A DNA stretch of 64,000 nt from JAGDMS01 sp050015455 (GTDB lineage: Bacteria > Desulfobacterota > Binatia > HRBIN30), in NCBI GenBank assembly GCA_050015455.1, contig JBEKBJ010000011.1, forward strand, positions 3,355 to 67,354, in the 5' to 3' direction. Positions 1-8,386 of the stretch are shown one piece after another. The position numbers and the translations under genes were made by a program. Numbering within the stretch: the stretch's first letter is position 1; the number at the start of each line of letters is the position of its first letter. The notes beneath the pieces are model-generated. The model ran no database searches. It was given only the letters and a program-made list of their open reading frames with translations, and was not told the DNA's origin.

Positions 1-530
1 TGAAAACGATGGCCGATGACCCCGGGGCCCTCGATGGCTTCGCCACCGTGGCAGTGGAAGATGTCGATGGAGTCCGTCTCGTCGAGCTGCGTATCCGCGA
101 GGTACTTCGCCAGCAGGTTGGTCGCTCCCGGCGAGGCGCCCATGCCGATGACGGCCGTAACGCCCGCGTGCTTTGCCGCCTCATCCAGGCCGAGAATTTC
201 CAGTGTGACGTCGACGTCGTCACAGATGTCGAGGTAGTTGATGCGCGCGTCGATCACCGCGCCGAGGATCGTCTTCACCGTCTTGTAGAACGGGCCGACG
301 CAGTTCAGCACAACGTCTGCATTCGCCACCGCTTGCTTGACGCTGCGTGGATCCGAGGCGTCGACCTCAACCACCGAGACCTTCGTCCCGACGGACGCAG
401 CCAGCTCACGAGCCTTAGCGACATGCATGTCACCGATGACGACCTTGGAGAACGTCGCGTCGTTGGCCAACGTCCTGACGGCGACGCTGCCAACGGCGCC
501 GCAACCCCCTAAGACAACCACTGTACTCAT
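1..530 (-). CDS. Saccharopine dehydrogenase-like NAD(P) oxidoreductase, 3' part beyond left edge
   Basis: Reading from ATG 530 to the window edge gives 176 codons without a stop, so only the N-terminal part is present. A Rossmann nucleotide-binding turn (GGCGAVGS, residues 8-15) opens the protein. The stretch VVLNCVGPFYKT and the later GASPGATNLL are typical of the saccharopine dehydrogenase / trans-acting enoyl reductase NADP-binding family. The substrate cannot be read from this part. The start has a GGAGACGAGC ribosome site. The ATG overlaps the stop of the upstream TetR gene (ATGA), so the two are translationally coupled and this enzyme is probably controlled by that repressor. Confidence 0.8.
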   Translation of the reverse strand, partial: MSTVVVLGGCGAVGSVAVRTLANDATFSKVVIGDMHVAKARELAASVGTKVSVVEVDASDPRSVKQAVANADVVLNCVGPFYKTVKTILGAVIDARINYLDICDDVDVTLEILGLDEAAKHAGVTAVIGMGASPGATNLLAKYLADTQLDETDSIDIFHCHGGEAIEGPGVIGHRF

Positions 531-1222
531 GCTCGTCTCCTTCTTTTTGTTTCATGCTTGTTGCCGCCCCTCCTCAGCTCGCGCCGGAGCAGCGCCTCGA
601 AGTAGGCCAGACGGCGTGCGTCGATGCGCCGGTCTTGCAAGGCAACCGAGTCGATGGCGGCAGCCTGCATGGCGAGGATCAGCGTATCAAAGGCCTCATC
701 GAAGTGTGCGATCGGCCCAACGTCGTTGCCGTGTAGCTCGCGCGCCGAACGCAGCAAGTTCTCCTGATGGCGCAACGCCATTGGGCGGATGGCGTCACGC
801 AGATCGGGATTCGAGCGCGCGGCGAGGTACACTTCGTTGGTCGCCAGGTACTCGGGCAGCGTCAGGACGCGCCACAAGGCCCGGACGGCACGGCCGACCC
901 GATCGCGGTGACGGTCCGCCGCGCCGAGCAGTTGGCGGTAGCGGCTAGCCAGCCGCGCGAACACGTATTCGACCGCGGCCACGACGACATCCGCCTTGGT
1001 CGGGTAATGCAGGAACAGGGCGCCCTGCGACATCCCGGCGCGCTCGCTGAGCGCCGCCGTGGTGAGCCGCGCGTAGCCTCGCTCGACGAGGCACGCCACG
1101 GTCGCTTCGAGCAGCTTCGCTTGGGTCTCCGCGCTGCGACGTTGCTGGGTGCGGCGCCGGCGCCCGAGGCGCACCGGTTCCCCCTCACGTTCCGCTCCCC
1201 TGCTCCGTGAGCCGCTCCGCAT
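527..1222 (-). CDS. TetR/AcrR family transcriptional regulator
   Basis: A 231-residue protein with a basic N-terminal arm rich in Arg. A TetR-type helix-turn-helix follows at about residues 33-78 (TTAALSERAGMSQGALFLHY, then PTKADVVVAAVEYVF). The remaining helical part would bind a small ligand and dimerise. Length fits the family (190-230). The downstream oxidoreductase begins inside its stop codon, so the pair forms an operon; autoregulation plus control of the dehydrogenase is the usual arrangement. Inverted GTGAGCAC-like half sites lie just upstream of the gene. The first 20 or so residues are unusually Arg-rich, so the true start could be slightly internal. The ligand is not known. Confidence 0.85.
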   Translation of the reverse strand: MRSGSRSRGAEREGEPVRLGRRRRTQQRRSAETQAKLLEATVACLVERGYARLTTAALSERAGMSQGALFLHYPTKADVVVAAVEYVFARLASRYRQLLGAADRHRDRVGRAVRALWRVLTLPEYLATNEVYLAARSNPDLRDAIRPMALRHQENLLRSARELHGNDVGPIAHFDEAFDTLILAMQAAAIDSVALQDRRIDARRLAYFEALLRRELRRGGNKHETKRRRRA

Positions 1223-1257
1223 GAAGCTCTTCTATAGCAGGCGACACCATAATACAA

Positions 1258-1355
1258 GTGAGCACTCAGATTTATTCTTGCCGCATCCAGCGCTGCGCCT
1301 TCGTGCTCACGTTGTTTGTGCGTCAAGTGCGCGCGTGAGTATGATACGCGCTCAC
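1258..1355. promoter_or_regulatory. Possible TetR operator region (inverted GTGAGCAC half sites)
   Basis: GTGAGCAC at 1258-1265 is repeated in inverse as GTGCTCAC at 1303-1310. A further GTGAG...CTCAC pair lies at 1335-1355. They sit 36-133 bp upstream of the TetR start codon, where an autoregulatory operator is expected. The match is only in half-site sequence and position; spacing between the pairs differs, so this is a weak call. Confidence 0.3.
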
Positions 1356-2092
1356 TGTCGGGGATCCACGGTCGCCGCACCGGGTTCCCATCCTCGCCTA
1401 CTTCGAAACCTGCTGTGCAGGCTCTGGTGCCACGCGATCAAGGCTTCACGCCACTCCTCATAGCGGTTGATGAAATCGACGAAGAGCGCCCTGCGAGGCT
1501 AATGCAGGGGGGCAACGAAGGAAAACTGGGCGGCGTTGATCTGCAACTGTGCGGCCGGGAAGCTGGGATTCGACGCTGGACTGAGCGAGTGTTTGGCGGC
1601 GATGCCGTCAGACGCATGGAGGTCATCTTCGCTGCCGGACAAAACAAGGGCCCTTTTGGACGTTGCATTGCCGGCGGTGTGGATCTCGACAACCTGGACA
1701 ACCTGACGAGGGTAGCCTTTCACATGGGCTTGGATGTAGACAGGCAGCTGCCGGTCCGTGTCGCCGAAACCTTGGTGGGCAACAGCGAAGCTGACGGGAT
1801 AACGTTCTCGTCGGACGCCGTGGGCCTTATCGAAGGGTGGCTTGCTTTGCGCACCAAGGTCTACAGCCATCTGATGCTCTCTCGTGAAGACTTTGCCGGG
1901 AAGACGATGCTGATCTATGCAACCGTGGCGGCATTCAAGCGCGGGCACCTAGAGCCGTGTCAATTGGTGTGGCAGGCACGGACTTCGCATCTGAGGGGTA
2001 TGGAAAGCGCGCGAGTTGAGTCTCGCGACACTGTGCAGCTCGGGAGGAAACATGACCACGAACATCAGCGTGAAAACCAAGATCCGGGTTAA
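1316..2092 (+). pseudogene. Remnant of an HD-superfamily phosphohydrolase (C-terminal part)
   Basis: An open frame of 258 codons. Its middle, around 1660-1960, reads GGVDLDNLDNLTRVAFHMGL, then a stretch with KVYSHLMLS and AGKTMLIYA. In HD-domain nucleotide or phosphate hydrolases (dGTPase-like) the DLDNxDN block follows the metal-binding HD motifs. Those upstream motifs (H...HD...) are not found before it; the first about 100 codons look like non-coding sequence read through. The frame also runs 41 bp into the next gene, which has its own strong ribosome site. I therefore read it as a 5'-deleted fragment rather than a working gene. A spurious frame remains possible. Confidence 0.4.
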
Positions 2093-2540
2093 CGGCCAGG
2101 ACTACGCGAGCGTCGAGGATATGCCTCCGCACATTCGCCAGGCGTACGAGCGGGCAATGGCGGCGATGCCAGGCGCTAAACACAGTGGCCTCCTCAACAC
2201 TTTGGAAAACGGCCTCCGGGCGAGCGCACAGAAGGTGTCCAACGCCAAGGTCATCTTCAATGGTCAGGAGTACGGCAGTGTGGATCAGATGCCCGCCAAC
2301 GTGCGCCAGCTGTATCAGGCGGTGATGGCAACCATCGAAAGTGACACCTCCGTCGCACCGGAAACTGGCGCAGGGGTTCAAGCAGTATACCAGAGTGGCA
2401 GCAGTGCAGGTTCCTTGCCGACGCCCACCGCGCCAGGGAGCATTCGTCTAGAGTCTACAAACTGGCGGCTGGTTCTGGTTGCCGTTGGGATATTGCTTCT
2501 TGCCTGGCTGGGATTCGCTAGGACCATCATGTCGCCGTGA
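2052..2540 (+). CDS. Small membrane-anchored protein with two internal NGQxYxSVxxMP repeats
   Basis: A 162-residue protein starting at ATG 2052 behind GGGAGGAAAC. Two copies of a roughly 27-residue unit are clear: residues 10-36 (IRVNGQDYASVEDMPPHIRQ) and 66-92 (VIFNGQEYGSVDQMPANVRQ). Each unit runs strand, NGQxY, SVxxMPxxxRQxY, helix. A Pro/Ser/Thr-rich linker (about 100-130) leads to one membrane segment at about 139-155 and a very short tail. The likely topology is a cytosolic repeat domain with a C-terminal tail anchor. I recognise the NGQxYxxxxxMP pattern as recurrent in hypothetical bacterial membrane proteins but know no function for it. Confidence 0.75.
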   Translation: MTTNISVKTKIRVNGQDYASVEDMPPHIRQAYERAMAAMPGAKHSGLLNTLENGLRASAQKVSNAKVIFNGQEYGSVDQMPANVRQLYQAVMATIESDTSVAPETGAGVQAVYQSGSSAGSLPTPTAPGSIRLESTNWRLVLVAVGILLLAWLGFARTIMSP

Positions 2541-2714
2541 GGATGCGATCCGACAGCTGATGTCGCGGCGCGAAACCAAGCGCCGCCGCACCGGATTTCT
2601 CGTCAAGAGTGAATCATGCGCAGTGGCAGAGGCAAGCCGTGCACCGTCAGCTCCCGCCGTGGCCGCATCGAAGACGTGCCAAGACGTACCAGCTGTTCAA
2701 CCTGCCCGCCGTGA

Positions 2715-3143
2715 TCAGGCCGAGCGCTCCGAGGCGTCGCGCAACGCGCGCACGACGTCTTCACGTGCGATGATACCGACCAGCTGGCCGTCGTCGACGA
2801 CCGGAAAGCTCTTCACTCGCGAATCGATTAGCGTTTGCAGGACACGAGTCAGCGGCGCCTCGGGCGAGAACGTAATGATCTCTCGGGTCATGACTTCCGC
2901 AGCGGTGCGCTCCGATAATTCCTCATAGCGCGGCACCACGCTTTGCGGTGTAAAGACGAAGGCCTTCAAGATGTCGAATTTGGTGACGACCCCGACCACG
3001 ACGCCAGCATCCACCACCGGAAAGCCGTTGAAATCGTGCTGAACGAAGCGGCCCTCCAGCTCACGTACGGGCGTCTCGGGTGACACCGTGACCACGGCCC
3101 GCACCATGTAATCGGCGACTCGGTACTCAAGAAAGCGGTACAT
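2715..3143 (-). CDS. Tandem CBS-domain protein
   Basis: 142 residues made almost entirely of two CBS domains, at about residues 8-60 (MVRAVVTVSPETPVRELE and FNGFPVVDAGVVVGVVTKFD) and 84-138 (MTREIITFSPEAPLTRVL and VKSFPVVDDGQLVGIIARED). CBS pairs bind adenosyl nucleotides and act as energy or ligand sensors. There is no attached effector domain. It starts 5 bp after the stop of the sigma-54 response regulator on the same strand, so the two are co-transcribed, and it may tune the same regulatory circuit. That link is inference from position only. Confidence 0.85.
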   Translation of the reverse strand: MYRFLEYRVADYMVRAVVTVSPETPVRELEGRFVQHDFNGFPVVDAGVVVGVVTKFDILKAFVFTPQSVVPRYEELSERTAAEVMTREIITFSPEAPLTRVLQTLIDSRVKSFPVVDDGQLVGIIAREDVVRALRDASERSA

Positions 3144-3148
3144 GCGTC

Positions 3149-4543
3149 TCAGGCAGCCGCGTCAGCATCCGCCAGCCGAATGTCCAGTTCCTCGATTTTC
3201 CTATACAGCGACGACAGCGATACGCCCAGCCGTTCAGCTGCCACCTTCTTGTCGTGGTTGACTTTGGCCAGCACGGCCTGGATGTGCGCTTTCTCGTAAG
3301 CGCGAAGGGCGTTGCGCAGATCGTCGCCGACCGGCGCCGGGAAGCCGACTTCTTGCTGCAGTGCACGCGGCAAGTCGCGGACCGTGATCCAGTCGCCTTC
3401 GGCGAGGATCATCGCGTGCTCGATGACGTTGTCGAGCTCGCGCACGTTGCCCTTCCACGGCAGCGACATGAGCACCTTCAGCGTGGCGCTGTCAGCCCCG
3501 TTGCAGTTCTTCTTCAGCTCGCGGTTGTGCAGCCGGACGAAATGCTCCACCAGCAAGGGAATGTCCTCACGCCTGTCGCGCAAGGGCGGTACCTCGATGC
3601 CGAAGACATTCAGGCGGTAGTAGAGGTCGTCACGGAAACGGCCCTGTTCCACCTCGCGGCCCAGATCGCGGTTGCTCGCCGCAATCACCCGGATGTCCAC
3701 CTTGACCGGCGCGCTCGCACCGACCGGGAGCACTTCCTTCGTCTCGATCACCCGGAGCAACTTGACTTGCAGGCTTAGTGGCAGATCGCTGATCTCATCC
3801 AGGAAAATGGTGCCGCCGCGGGCGCGCTGGAAAAGACCTTCCTGATTGCTGATAGCGCCGGTGAACGAGCCACGCATATGGCCGAAGAGCTGGCTTTCCA
3901 ACAGCGTTTCCGGAATTGCGCCGCAATTGACCGGCAGGAAAATGCGGTCGCGCAATTCGCTAAAGTGGTGGATGCCGCGTGCTACGATCTCTTTGCCGGC
4001 TCCGCTCTCGCCGGTGATCAACACTGTGCTCGGTGTTGGCGCCACACGGCGGATGAGGTTCATCACTTCGCGCATGGCGCCGGAGCGGCCGACCAAGCTG
4101 TCGAAATCCCACTTGCGGTCGGCCATATTGCGCAGCATCTGGTTTTCCCAGGCCAGCTGCCGGTGCTCCAACAAGTAGTTGATCTTGTGCAGCACGTCTT
4201 CGAGCATGATCGGCTTCAGCAAGTAATCCTGGGCGCCACGGCGCAAAGCCTCGACAGCGGAATCCACCGTCGCGTGTGCTGTCATCAAGAGCACCAACGT
4301 CTGCGGCGCCACCTCGCGCGAGTGGCGCAGCACGGCTAACCCATCGGCCCCAGGCATACGCACGTCCGACAACACCAGGTCGAACTCGGATGTATCTAGC
4401 GCGCTGATGGCCGCCGCCCCATCGACGGCCGTGGTCACTTGGTAAGACTCGTCGCGCAGCAGATCGGCTAAGCTCTCCCGCACTGCGGCCTCATCTTCCG
4501 CAACGAGAATAGATCCCTTAAATGTCGGCTCTTCTTTTGACAT
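3149..4543 (-). CDS. Sigma-54-dependent two-component response regulator (NtrC/AtoC type)
   Basis: From the preferred start (MSKEEP, ATG 4543) the protein has 464 residues in the standard NtrC order. The receiver domain has acidic E16/D17, phosphoacceptor D60 (LVLSDVRMPG) and K110. The AAA+ domain has Walker A GESGAGKE at 178-185, a sigma-54 contact loop at 225-230 and Walker B GGTIFLDEISDL. A C-terminal Fis-type helix-turn-helix follows (KKVAAERLGVSLSSLYRKIE). The contact loop reads GSFTGA, not the consensus GAFTGA. An in-frame upstream ATG at 4591 would add 16 residues, but the receiver fold begins properly after 4543. No cognate kinase is adjacent. The regulon is unknown. Confidence 0.92.
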   Translation of the reverse strand: MSKEEPTFKGSILVAEDEAAVRESLADLLRDESYQVTTAVDGAAAISALDTSEFDLVLSDVRMPGADGLAVLRHSREVAPQTLVLLMTAHATVDSAVEALRRGAQDYLLKPIMLEDVLHKINYLLEHRQLAWENQMLRNMADRKWDFDSLVGRSGAMREVMNLIRRVAPTPSTVLITGESGAGKEIVARGIHHFSELRDRIFLPVNCGAIPETLLESQLFGHMRGSFTGAISNQEGLFQRARGGTIFLDEISDLPLSLQVKLLRVIETKEVLPVGASAPVKVDIRVIAASNRDLGREVEQGRFRDDLYYRLNVFGIEVPPLRDRREDIPLLVEHFVRLHNRELKKNCNGADSATLKVLMSLPWKGNVRELDNVIEHAMILAEGDWITVRDLPRALQQEVGFPAPVGDDLRNALRAYEKAHIQAVLAKVNHDKKVAAERLGVSLSSLYRKIEELDIRLADADAAA

Positions 4544-4731
4544 AGTGAACTTCGGCGCAGCCCGACCTCGGCTCCGCCACAGTCGTACCATTCCTTCAAG
4601 TTACGTGCCCAAAAACCGTTCATCTGCCGGAAACCGCTGACTCGTCCTTGTGACAGCCAAATTCTCAAAAATGGGAACGTGAAAACAGTATCCAACTATC
4701 TATTTAGCAGTCCGGCCAGAGTGGCCCAGCC

Positions 4732-6417
4732 TTAGTCGGCCGGTGTCGGATCACGCGACACCTTGGGGGAGCTGTGAGCGCTCAGGCCCTTCGTGCGCGG
4801 ACAGAACCGTTCGCCGTCGAAATGACCGATACCATAGCGCCAGGCGAATGGTCGGAAACGGATCCCGCGACGGCGGCAGAACTCGCGTACGTCATCGGAC
4901 AGCTCGTCCTGAATCCCAAAAACGCGCGCGGCGGCAAGGTCGAACAGCGTCACCCCCGGGGGAGCGATCGGTGCAGCATCGGCAAAGGTGAGCACGACCA
5001 CGCGCCTGCGCTTCGGCAGAGCGGCGGGATCCCATACCGGCATGAACCGCACGGCCGCACCCTCCGCAAATTCGAACGTCACTGTATCTCCTTCGGTGTG
5101 ACGGGACAGCTGGCGTCCGCGTTCACCCAGCGCGGACGCCAGCTCGGGCATCAAGCAATCGCGGACGATACCGACTTGCTCGGGGCGCGGCGGCGCGGCG
5201 ATATGCCGGATCACCTGCGCGGGGACGCCGCCGACCAACGTGTTCGGCGGGACGTTCAACGCGACAAACGAATTCACGGTTACCGTGGCACCCGAGCCGA
5301 TCGTCACACCGGGGAAGATGAAGGCGTTGTTCCCAATGAAGACGTGGTCTCCGATCTCGATCGGTGCGAACGATGACGAGTAGCCACGCAAGGCGGATTG
5401 CCAGTGACTGTGGGTGAACAGCATGGCCCGCGATCCGATGCAGACCTCGTCACCGAGCTTCAACGGATGGCAGGTATTCAGGTAAGCCCCTTCGCCGAAG
5501 AAACATGCGTCGCCGGCGCTAAGCGCGGCTCCAGGCTCATCGCTGCCGCCGCCACCGATGACGACATCGTCCTTCGACCACAGGGCGTCACCAATCTCCA
5601 CGCTACCGCAATGTACACGCGTCCGCTTGCCGAACGCGGCCAGACGGCCCAGGTGCAGACGGTCGCATTCGATCACCGCATCGGTGCCGATGCTCGACAT
5701 CGCCCCGATGCAAATCTCACGCGCCATGACGATGGCTCCGGGCTCGATGCGGACGCCCTCACCGATCTGAGCGCCGTGGAGGCGGTAGACATGCACCTTC
5801 AGATCCGAGGAGAGGGCACGGAAATTCGCCGCGTCCTTGCGCAGCATCTGCAGAAATCCCGGATCGATCCGGCCGTCTCCCTGCGCCGCGGCTACGGACA
5901 TGGCGACCGCCTCGACGTCGGCGCGGGTGATTTCCCCGCGTGGGCCGGTGCCGTGGATCTGGTCGAGCGACACGCCGCGTTCCCGTGCAAGCCGTCGTGC
6001 CGCCGGGCTGGCGGTCGACCGGCCGATGCCACTCCGGCCAGGTTCCGCCGGCTGCTGAGGTTCGCTGCAGGCACTCGCAACCGTAGGCGGATTGGCAAAA
6101 CCGCTATGCACCTGATCGAAGCCCAGGTGCGCCGCAGGGGGTAGCAGACTGTCCCAAGTCTCCGGCGGCGGGACCACCTCGTCGGCGGCACCCACGAAAG
6201 CCACGATCCCAAGCACCGGCACCTGAGAGCCTACGGGCGCCACGATCTGTCGCAGCACGCCAGCAACCTCGGCCTCGACCTGTGTATTGACCTTGTCGGT
6301 CTCGACCTCGAAAAGCGTGTCGCCGACGGCGACCGAGTCGCCCTCGTGTTTGAACCACGCCCGCACAGTGCCGTGGGTCATGTTCGCCCCAAGCACTGGA
6401 AGAATGATCGGTTGCAC
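4732..6417 (-). CDS. Lipoyl + E3-binding domains fused to a left-handed beta-helix acyltransferase
   Basis: 561 residues with an unusual domain order. Residues 1-77 are a lipoyl domain with modifiable K42 in the loop ETDKVNTQ. Residues about 136-172 are a peripheral E1/E3-binding domain (SPAARRLARERGVSLDQIHG, then TGPRGEITRADV). The E2 catalytic chloramphenicol-acetyltransferase-like domain with its HxxxDG motif is absent. Instead residues about 215-405 are hexapeptide repeats of a left-handed beta-helix acyltransferase, with candidate catalytic His at 336/338 (AMLFTHSHW) and the closing VPPNTLVGGVPAQVIRHI. The last 130-150 residues match nothing I know. It lies 6 bp after E1-beta in the same operon. 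I infer that acyl-lipoyl made by E1 is passed to a sugar or similar acceptor by the beta-helix domain. Confidence 0.82.
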   Translation of the reverse strand: MQPIILPVLGANMTHGTVRAWFKHEGDSVAVGDTLFEVETDKVNTQVEAEVAGVLRQIVAPVGSQVPVLGIVAFVGAADEVVPPPETWDSLLPPAAHLGFDQVHSGFANPPTVASACSEPQQPAEPGRSGIGRSTASPAARRLARERGVSLDQIHGTGPRGEITRADVEAVAMSVAAAQGDGRIDPGFLQMLRKDAANFRALSSDLKVHVYRLHGAQIGEGVRIEPGAIVMAREICIGAMSSIGTDAVIECDRLHLGRLAAFGKRTRVHCGSVEIGDALWSKDDVVIGGGGSDEPGAALSAGDACFFGEGAYLNTCHPLKLGDEVCIGSRAMLFTHSHWQSALRGYSSSFAPIEIGDHVFIGNNAFIFPGVTIGSGATVTVNSFVALNVPPNTLVGGVPAQVIRHIAAPPRPEQVGIVRDCLMPELASALGERGRQLSRHTEGDTVTFEFAEGAAVRFMPVWDPAALPKRRRVVVLTFADAAPIAPPGVTLFDLAAARVFGIQDELSDDVREFCRRRGIRFRPFAWRYGIGHFDGERFCPRTKGLSAHSSPKVSRDPTPAD

Positions 6418-6423
6418 CGTGTG

Positions 6424-7401
6424 TCACCTCTGCAGCAAATCGAGCGCCGTTTGCACGATGTCGTCTAGCTTGGGGAGGGCAGCTTCTTCAAGCACGGGGC
6501 TAAAGGGGATCGGGATGTCGGGGGCCGCGATACGCCGGATCGGCGCGTCGAGGTATTCGTAAGCCCCCTCCGCCACGCGGGCGGCGACTTCCGCGCCAAC
6601 GCCACCAGTGCGGGCGCCTTCCTCGATACATATCAAACGGCCAGTCTTACGCACCGAATCGAGCACCGTCTCAGTGTCGAGGGGCGCCAGCGTGCGCAGA
6701 TCCACAACCTCGGCGTTGATGCCGTGGCGTACTAGTGCCTCAGCGGCTTGTAGCGCGATGCCGACGTAATACGAGTACGCTGCCAGCGTCAGGTCCTCCC
6801 CTTCGCGTCGGATCACCGCCTGACCGATCGGCACGGTGACATCGCCGTCGGGCACAGGACCGGAGGTGGCGTACAGACGTTTGTGCTCCACACAAAGCAC
6901 GGGGTTGTCGTCACGTATGGCCGACTTCAGCAGCCCTTTCACGTCAGCCGGAGTGGCAGGGGCGATCACCTTGAGACCCGGCACGTGCAGGAACCATGCT
7001 TCCAAGCTCTGCGAGTGCGTCGCGCCATACGAGCGTCCGCCTCCGGCGGGTGTGCGGATCACGAGCGGCACCCGCGCTTGCTCGCCGTACATGTAGCGGA
7101 ATTTTGCCGCATGGTTGGCGATCTGGTCCATCGCCAGGGTGACGAAGTCCATGAACATGATTTCAACCACCGGGCGCATGCCGGTGAGTGCCGCGCCGAT
7201 ACCGGCGCCGACAATGGTCGCCTCGGAGATCGGCGTACAGCGCACTCGTTCGGGGCCGAACTCGGCGAGCAGCCCGCGAGTGGCGCCGAAGGCGCCGCCG
7301 TATACCCCGATATCCTCGCCCATCAAGAAGACGTACGGGTCTCGCATCATCTCTTCGCGCAGGGCCTCTTGCACGCCCTGCCAGTAGGCGAGTTCGCGCA
7401 T
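6424..7401 (-). CDS. 2-oxoacid dehydrogenase E1 component, beta subunit
   Basis: 325 residues, full length for E1-beta of pyruvate, acetoin or branched-chain 2-oxoacid dehydrogenases. Family signatures are visible in order: EDIGVYGGAFGATRGL, TPISEATIVGAGIGAAL, GYGGG-like TPAGGGRSYGATHSQSLEAW, PATPADVKGLLKSAI and the C-terminal transketolase domain (VVDLRTLAPLDTETVLDSVR). The E1-alpha stop is one base before its ATG. The heterotetramer with E1-alpha would decarboxylate a 2-oxoacid with thiamine diphosphate and load the acyl group on the lipoyl domain of the next gene. The substrate (pyruvate, acetoin or a branched oxoacid) cannot be told from the sequence by eye. Confidence 0.92.
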   Translation of the reverse strand: MRELAYWQGVQEALREEMMRDPYVFLMGEDIGVYGGAFGATRGLLAEFGPERVRCTPISEATIVGAGIGAALTGMRPVVEIMFMDFVTLAMDQIANHAAKFRYMYGEQARVPLVIRTPAGGGRSYGATHSQSLEAWFLHVPGLKVIAPATPADVKGLLKSAIRDDNPVLCVEHKRLYATSGPVPDGDVTVPIGQAVIRREGEDLTLAAYSYYVGIALQAAEALVRHGINAEVVDLRTLAPLDTETVLDSVRKTGRLICIEEGARTGGVGAEVAARVAEGAYEYLDAPIRRIAAPDIPIPFSPVLEEAALPKLDDIVQTALDLLQR

Positions 7402-7402
7402 T

Positions 7403-8386
7403 TCAGCCGTCGGTGAACACGCCAGCTGTCAGCGCGTCGAGTTCAGGAAAGAGGCTGCGTTGAGCAAAACTCACCGCATCATCAACGGCGGCCAAGGCCT
7501 CGCGTGCGATAGCATCCAGCCCGGCCGTGGTCGCCAGCCCCTGCTCCAGCATCGTGGCACGGAAGTGCGCGATCGGGTCCCGCTCGCGCCAGGCGGCCTC
7601 CTCCTCTTTGCTGCGGTACACGCGCTGATCGCTCTTCGAGTGGCCCAAGAAACGATAGGTTTTGCACTCGACCAGCGTGGGGCCGCGGCCGGAGCGGGCA
7701 CGCTCGACCGCAGTGCGCACGACCCCGGCCACTGCCATGACGTCCATGCCGTCGACTTGGACGCCGGGGATGCCGTACGCTGCCCCGCGCTCCGCTATGT
7801 GTTCGATGGCACACGCGTCGTGGAACGGCGTGGACATTGCGTACAGATTGTTCTCGCAGACATACACCGCCGGCAGCCGCCACACCGAGGCTAGATTGAG
7901 CGACTCATGAAAGGTTCCTTGGTTGGTCGCGCCGTCGCCGAAGAAGATGGCCACCACCTGGCCGGTGCCCCGCATCTGTGCCGACAGTGCGGCGCCGGTG
8001 CCGATCGGGATGCCGCCGCCGGTGACGCCGTTGGAGCCGAGGTGGCCGATGGAGAAGTCGGCAAGGTGTTGCGTTCCGCCCTTACCGCCGCCGTAGCCGG
8101 TGGCCTTGCCGAACAGCTCCGCCATCAGCCGGTTCGGGTCGCCGCCTTTGGCGAGCAGATGCCCATGGCCGCGGTGCGTGCTGATGATCAGATCGTGCGG
8201 CTGCAGCGCCAGGCAAGCACCCACGGCAACCGCTTCCTGCCCGACATACGGGTGCGTGGTCCCGCGGATGCTGCCGTCGCCGACCAGCTTGAGGACGCGT
8301 TCCTCGAAGGCGCGCGCCAGCGAGAGTTGGTAGAGCACCCGCCGGGCGTCAGCGGGGCTCAGAGAAGGGGCAGTAGCGGCACTCAT
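7403..8386 (-). CDS. 2-oxoacid dehydrogenase E1 component, alpha subunit
   Basis: 327 residues from ATG 8386 (MSAATAPSLSPADARRVLYQ). The thiamine diphosphate motif GDGATNQGTFHES ending in CENN is intact, as are the entry region GQEAVAVGACLAL, the HRGHGH loop and the GHSKSD loop that in some E1 enzymes is phosphorylated. The reading frame stays open to 8656, but the extra 90 codons lie inside the LmbE gene and are not family-like. The chosen ATG overlaps the LmbE stop as ATGA, which argues for coupled translation. No E3 gene is in the window, so dihydrolipoamide dehydrogenase would have to come from elsewhere. Confidence 0.92.
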   Translation of the reverse strand: MSAATAPSLSPADARRVLYQLSLARAFEERVLKLVGDGSIRGTTHPYVGQEAVAVGACLALQPHDLIISTHRGHGHLLAKGGDPNRLMAELFGKATGYGGGKGGTQHLADFSIGHLGSNGVTGGGIPIGTGAALSAQMRGTGQVVAIFFGDGATNQGTFHESLNLASVWRLPAVYVCENNLYAMSTPFHDACAIEHIAERGAAYGIPGVQVDGMDVMAVAGVVRTAVERARSGRGPTLVECKTYRFLGHSKSDQRVYRSKEEEAAWRERDPIAHFRATMLEQGLATTAGLDAIAREALAAVDDAVSFAQRSLFPELDALTAGVFTDG

